DNA of 64,000 nucleotides from Mytilus trossulus (lineage: Eukaryota > Mollusca > Bivalvia > Mytilida > Mytilidae). This document shows positions 59,392-64,000 of this stretch, one piece after another. Below the pieces are notes generated by a model, which was not told the DNA's origin, ran no database searches, and saw nothing but the letters and a program-made list of their open reading frames with translations. A program made the position numbers and the translations under genes. Location: the NCBI RefSeq assembly GCF_036588685.1, contig NC_086384.1, forward strand, positions 10,492,195 through 10,556,194, written 5' to 3'. Position 1 is the first letter of the stretch, and every line of letters starts with the position of its first letter.

Positions 59392-59493
59392 CTATGCTAC
59401 ATGTACTTCCAGTATAACCTCTGTCACATTGACATGTATATCCATTTAAAGAGTTTGTACAGCTTCCATGAACACAACGATTGATACTGCAAT
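59392..59493 (-). CDS. EGF-like domain exon, visible EGF 2
   Basis: A 102-nt phase 1-1 exon (acceptor TTGTTGCGTAG, donor GTATTA). Cysteines run CSINRCVHGSC, then CQCDRGYTGSTC. CTNSLNGYTCQC fits the Asp/Asn-hydroxylation pattern. Arg before the second cysteine replaces the usual Pro. Confidence 0.93.
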
Positions 59494-59607
59494 CTACGCA
59501 ACAACAAAAAAAGATTCAATATTAAATTCAAAAGCAACAAATTCTCTTGAAAACAAATTTTACATACTGAAAGGCAATTATTCTAGTTTTGCAAGCTGTT
59601 TTCGCAT

Positions 59608-59768
59608 CAGCATAAAATTGAAAATGGAAATGGGGAATGTATCAAAGAGGCAACAAACCGACCATAGAAAAAACAACAGCAGAAGGTCACCAACAGGTCT
59701 TCAATGTAACGAGAAATTCCCGCACCCAGAGGTGTCCCTCAGCTAGCCCCTAAACAAATATATACTAG
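59608..59768 (+). repeat. Interspersed repeat R4
   Basis: Nearly identical to 11235-11400 (AAAATGGAAATGGGGAATGT, AACAGCAGAAGGTCACC, CCCCTAAACAAATATATACT). It lies about 115 bp upstream of EGF 2. Confidence 0.8.
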
Positions 59769-60192
59769 TTTAAAGATAATGAACGCCATATTAATTTCTA
59801 AATTATGCATGCAGGTTCTTCAAACCTACAAAAAATGTATAAACTAATGAAAATTAAAAACGTAAACACCTACACTTAATATAATCCTTGATGTCGTAAA
59901 CATATATATTCAAACTAGGTTAATAGTTGCAAAGACGAAGCCAATTGTATTTTGTCGTTATTAAACTGTTTTAACGTCAATTTAAATCAATTTGTATACA
60001 GTGAGATTTGTACCCTTGATAATTTAAAGGAAAAAACAAAGAGCCAAGTCAACTCAATGACCATCAAAATGTGATGTATATGTATATGGCAGGAGTTACA
60101 AGCAACAAATGTAATCAGCGTGTTAAGTATCAATATTTAAAAAAAATTGACAGTTATTAATGTCTTGATAAAGAAATAAGGTTGATACTTAC

Positions 60193-60198
60193 GATCAA
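60193..60198 (-). CDS. 6-nt linker microexon (EGF 1 to 2)
   Basis: TTGATC lies between acceptor TTATTTCTTTTATTGCAG and donor GTAAGTAT. Joined in phase 1 it reads IDH. It is the shortest firm microexon here. Confidence 0.75.
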
Positions 60199-60979
60199 CT
60201 GCAATAAAAGAAATAAAACAAATATCCCATAACTACAAATTAACTGGCTACTTGTAACGATCATGTAATTTTGATTTAATCAACAAAGAAAATCTTAATT
60301 CTCCTATATCAAATATGTACAAATATAACAGATGTTTTACGTCTCATCAAAATTCTGGTGGTATGAACAATTGTTTCCGTTTTCTCTCAATCAGATTGTT
60401 GTATTGTCTACTTGTACACCATAAATTAATGTTAATTAAAAAGTGAAATAACAAGGTTTTATAACCTCTTATTACAACATAGATTTTGTCTAGTACTATA
60501 TTTATTTGTCAGATATGAATTCTAAATATAGAAAGAAATAAGAATGGACAATGCATATTATTGAATATAAGAACTGTTACTTACCATTTATTTCTAAACG
60601 AAACATGGAATATGTAAATTGGTTTTCAACGTACCGATTAACATTTCAATCAAACGCATTTAAACGATTTATTGGTAAACTTTTTATTTAATCATTTGTT
60701 GATTTAAACTTTGCTTCAATTTCTTAGAAGGATTTACTGAGTCGGTGCCTTTCAGATGTAAACACATTTACATATCGTTTAGCTATTTATGTGTTATTTT
60801 CAATATAGCTACAAATTACCACGATTTCTTACTTTTTTCCTATCTCAGAACATAATTTCATCCAATGATCTCTCAAGTTTTTGAACAACTCCATTTGGTT
60901 GGTGAACAGCTTAGTTGAGCCTATATTATGTCCTTATTTGTTCACTATACTGATTCTAAATAAATCTTATAACCTATAC

Positions 60980-61175
60980 ACAAGGCCGTTAGTTTTCTCG
61001 TTTGAATTGCTTTAAATTGTCATATCGGGACCTTTTACAGCCGACTATCTGTATGGGCTTTGCTCATTGTTGACGGTCGTACGGTGACCTATAGTTGTTA
61101 ATGTCTGTGTCATTTTTGGTCTCTTGTGGACAGTTGTCTCATTGGCAATCATTTCACATCTTCTTTTTTTTTATA
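60980..61175 (+). repeat. Interspersed repeat R1
   Basis: Carries AAGGCCGTTAGTTTTCTCGT, TGGGCTTTGCTCATTGTTG and CGTACGGTGACCTATAGTTG. Confidence 0.85.
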
Positions 61176-61273
61176 CTTATTAATTTATGCATTTATTTAG
61201 ATCTGTCAAATAATCCAATCGAATAATGTATGTCAATAGATTGATTATAACACACATTACGATGAATACTTAC

Positions 61274-61375
61274 TAGTATTACACGTCAAACCGGTATACC
61301 CACGATAACAAGAACAACTGAAGCCAGTGGCTTGATTTGAACATAAACCATGTGCACAGGGTGAATCATGACAGT
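61274..61375 (-). CDS. EGF-like domain exon, visible EGF 1
   Basis: A 102-nt phase 1-1 exon (acceptor TTTTACCATAG, donor GTAAGT). Cysteines run CHDSPCAHGLC, then CSCYRGYTGLTC. CSNQATGFSCSC fits the Asp/Asn-hydroxylation pattern. It is the most upstream exon I can place; more EGF exons may lie beyond the window. Confidence 0.93.
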
Positions 61376-64000
61376 CTATGGTAAAATATATGAATACAAA
61401 TGTTATTTTTAATTTTATATCGTCTACAACTATGTGTACCTTTATCTATTATTTGATTTAAGGATACTCAACCCTTATATTTACTACAGTATTCATCACA
61501 TTAGAAAGATATAATTTATGTCATTTGTCACCACGGTTAAAACAAGTGACATAATATTACCTCCCTTGAAAAAGACTAAATACTGGGTCTTTTCATTGCT
61601 TGTTCCGTTTTAGCAAAGGGCCTTACCAATCAATAATTCACGAGAAAAGGATCTGGTAAATAGTAAAAATTGATAAAATCAAAACTTCCATTTAATGTTA
61701 CCATTTCCCTTTTTGATAGCTAACGACGACTACAGCAGAAAAGCTTTGTGTAAAATTATTTCAAATGTTTGCTAAACGAAAATATTTCTGAAGAACTGAC
61801 TTCAACTGTTTTTCTATTGGTTGTTTTTCTCTCTGAAACAGGCTTATTATCTGTATATATACATATATGCGGCAAGGTCACGGAAGTTCAAGGAAAATAT
61901 TCCAAATGAACGTTTTGATATTCAGCAAAGATTTTTAAAATAACATTTAACGGACCTGCTTTTAATGTTAACATTGAATAATGTATAAATAGAAAAGACT
62001 GCAAATACATGCACAAAACATAAGACGACTTTTACCTAAATTTTATAGAAAATTATACCAAAAAAAATCGACTTTACAAATATATATATATTTAAGTTTT
62101 GAACGTACACTAACAGATTTTCAAAGGGTCCAATACTTCTAAATAGAATGTTCACATCACAAGAACACACCAGTATAACTATATTTTTGAAAATTGTTAC
62201 ATGCTTAGGACTTTGTAAAACAATGCGAAAATCGATTTTGGATTTCATTTTTCCCCATTTTGTTTTTATCAATATGCCACACAGAAAGTTTCAGATTTCA
62301 GTTTCAAATGTTTTGTTAAATCTGGCCTAGACTATTTTTGCTAATATTAAAGTATTGTCAATTTCAACATTCTATTAACAGTAAACATACACACCTTCGA
62401 CTTTTGTTAATTTGATTTTTTTTAAATTTGGTGTCCTACCGGTATTTTTGTCTTTCGTCGTTTTTCGCAATGGCATTTTCAGTTGTTTTCGACTTCAAAA
62501 AAAGGTTTGCATTTCCCTATGATCTTCAACAACTATACTTACAACGTACTGGACATTGGTATTGTGCCGTACTTATGAGACGTTTCCGTCATTAATCCGT
62601 TCAACCTTATGTCGTTTCGGTCATACACCCGTTCATGCTTGGTCATATCGGTCCATTTTTACTTTTTTCCCCTTAACATTTTTCATGTAATATTAAGGTA
62701 GTCGAACAAATGAAAGTTTTCAACGACCTTGACTGGCTATACAGCCCTTGCACGATTGACCCTGGGTTACGCCTTATTGGGCATTTAATAATTTGATTAA
62801 TGGCAGTTACAATAAATGAATGTTTTAACGACCTAAACTGGCTTTGTATAAGGTAGTTTATGAGTATAGCGCCATTTTAAATTGAACAATCACAGTAAAT
62901 AAACGGTCTAGCACTTTGTCAAAATCTATAAAAATTGGAGACAAATTTGAAATCTATTGTTTACAATAATTATATACAAAAAGACGACTCAGGTATTCAT
63001 TGCGTTATCGAATTTTTTTTTACAAATAAGCCATTTCAGGGGAGATAACTTTTTAGTACAAACTTATACTGCAGATATTTTGAATTTTTCGTTTTTTTAC
63101 TTCTAGCAAGAAAACAAGTTCGGTGACACCATTTGTTATTTTTATTTTCATAAAAAAGATTATAGAACCTATCTTCACCTATTTTATTTTCAAAATTGTG
63201 TATCATAGGTTTCTATTTAGGCACAAAAATGTGTTTTTCATGAACAAACTAAGAGATGCTAGCAATTTTGAACGATCCATACCTTGAACAATAGCACAAC
63301 GATCCATACTTTATAGTTTTTAAAGCATTGTAAAATCTTCATTTTAGCAAAGTATAAGAAAATTTTGTCATTATTATTCTATACCCCTTAACTACCTGAA
63401 TGTTGTTTACTTTTACAAATAGTAGCATGGATAAAGAGTTGTCTCATTGGCACTCATATCACATCTTCTTATATTTATTAATTAATTCTACATCAGTGAT
63501 ACAGACTTTTTTAATTAGATAAACATGAAGCAGAGTACTGAAAATGTCACAGTCGGCATTTCAGGGCCTTTTATATCTGTCTATATACGGTATTAAATTT
63601 GATCACTGTTGACGGCCGTACCGTGACCTATAATTGTCAACTTCTATGTTATTTGATCTCTTCATAATTGCACATCCTTAATTAAGAAGGCTCGAGGGTA
63701 CAACTTTAGAAAAACTTGAAACATTTTTTTTTTTCATTATAAATATTATTTATGACATTATTAGTTGTTACTTTATGATATTGTACAACAATCAACCTGA
63801 TTAACACTCTTTACTACCATTATCTTTTAGAAACGTGACCAAATTTGACTTTTAAGTTTAACATTGTGTACTTCTTATCAAACTCAAATTAAAAAATTAA
63901 TGGTACTTTTAATCTGCAGTCAACTTCTAATTCACTTTCAAATATTCAAGTTATATAGGTGAACAAATCATAATAACAAAATATCGTTTGATCTTAAATA
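61376..64000. other. Upstream intron or flank
   Basis: No EGF exon is seen. A possible 6-nt microexon (TACGTT, 62543-62548, between ATGTCCAG and GTAAGT) is weak: it would read x-R-Y instead of the usual x-D-H. Repeats: R3 fragment near 62440, R7 at 62720-62765, and R1 fragments at about 63410-63480 and 63555-63680. Confidence 0.45.
62720..62765 (+). repeat. Interspersed repeat R7, second copy
   Basis: Repeats CGACCTTGACTGGCTATACA plus GCCCTTGCACG from 9568. Confidence 0.6.

Larger units (their letters stand above)
20337..61375 (-). other. Multi-EGF, mucin-stalk gene (gene span)
   Basis: One transcription unit is inferred from 23 exons with consistent strand, phase and splice signals: ten EGF exons, nine linker microexons strictly alternating with them, and four Thr/Pro exons. 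All are phase 1-1, so any exon can be skipped without a frame change. The first exon, signal peptide and start lie beyond the right side or were not recognised. The 3' end may be at 20337 or continue through 10379 to 6137. The protein is expected to be extracellular: tandem EGF modules, then an O-glycosylatable stalk. The introns contain only interspersed repeats, transposon remnants and the 95-bp array. Confidence 0.8.

Noticed and set aside
62543..62548. Possible 6-nt microexon upstream of EGF 1
   Set aside because: The acceptor is weak and the linker would end in Tyr instead of the His found in all nine others. Kept only as a note.

Overview
The window is eukaryotic, AT-rich and intron-rich, and most likely comes from a bivalve mollusc, probably a mussel (Mytilus-like). 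The evidence is single-domain EGF exons with consensus GT/AG borders, very large introns, and dense short interspersed repeats of a kind I associate with mussel genomes (blocks ending in CACATCTTCTT, TATCTTTCG-CCCTC blocks, and blocks like CTTGTGTGGACGAGGCGCG). The species call is inference from memory; no search was run.

Left end (1-7.4 kb): two genes lie tail to tail. A phytanoyl-CoA-dioxygenase-like, apparently tail-anchored oxygenase is on the + strand (2884-3963), in one open exon just downstream of a splice acceptor. A large terminal exon on the - strand (6137-7338) encodes a Cys-rich start followed by about 370 Cys-free, acidic and then basic residues that I do not recognise. A 5'-truncated LINE remnant (about 8.34-9.29 kb) and repeats follow.

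Centre and right (20.3-61.4 kb, - strand): one multi-EGF gene. Ten EGF-like domains are each encoded by one phase 1-1 exon; nine are exactly 102 nt and one is 105 nt. Every neighbouring pair is separated by its own microexon (6, 9 or 15 nt) that encodes the short linker, nearly always ending in an aliphatic residue, Asp or Asn, then His before the first EGF cysteine. After the last EGF come four small phase 1-1 exons rich in Thr and Pro, three of them tandem duplicates, forming a mucin-like stalk. A further 21-nt phase 1-1 exon at 10.4 kb could join this stalk in frame to the terminal exon at 6.1-7.3 kb, but that link is not proven. The protein is probably extracellular: nine EGFs carry the Asp/Asn-hydroxylation pattern and three carry the O-glucose pattern.

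The most striking object is at 43.04-56.08 kb: a 13-kb tandem array of about 137 copies of a 95-bp unit. The unit is a truncated copy of the adjacent EGF exon (42938-43039) with its splice acceptor but without its sixth cysteine or splice donor. The array lies in the intron just upstream of that exon, has higher-order internal duplications, and ends at the terminus of a TA-flanked miniature transposon.

The rest is introns and intergenic DNA with repeats: a Harbinger-like element inserted in a 33-bp minisatellite, a 167-bp hairpin, nested inverted-repeat elements at 37.6-38.9 kb, and many scattered repeat copies. I saw no tRNA, rRNA, CRISPR or prokaryotic features. All exon calls come from reading splice signals, reading frames and domain patterns by eye.
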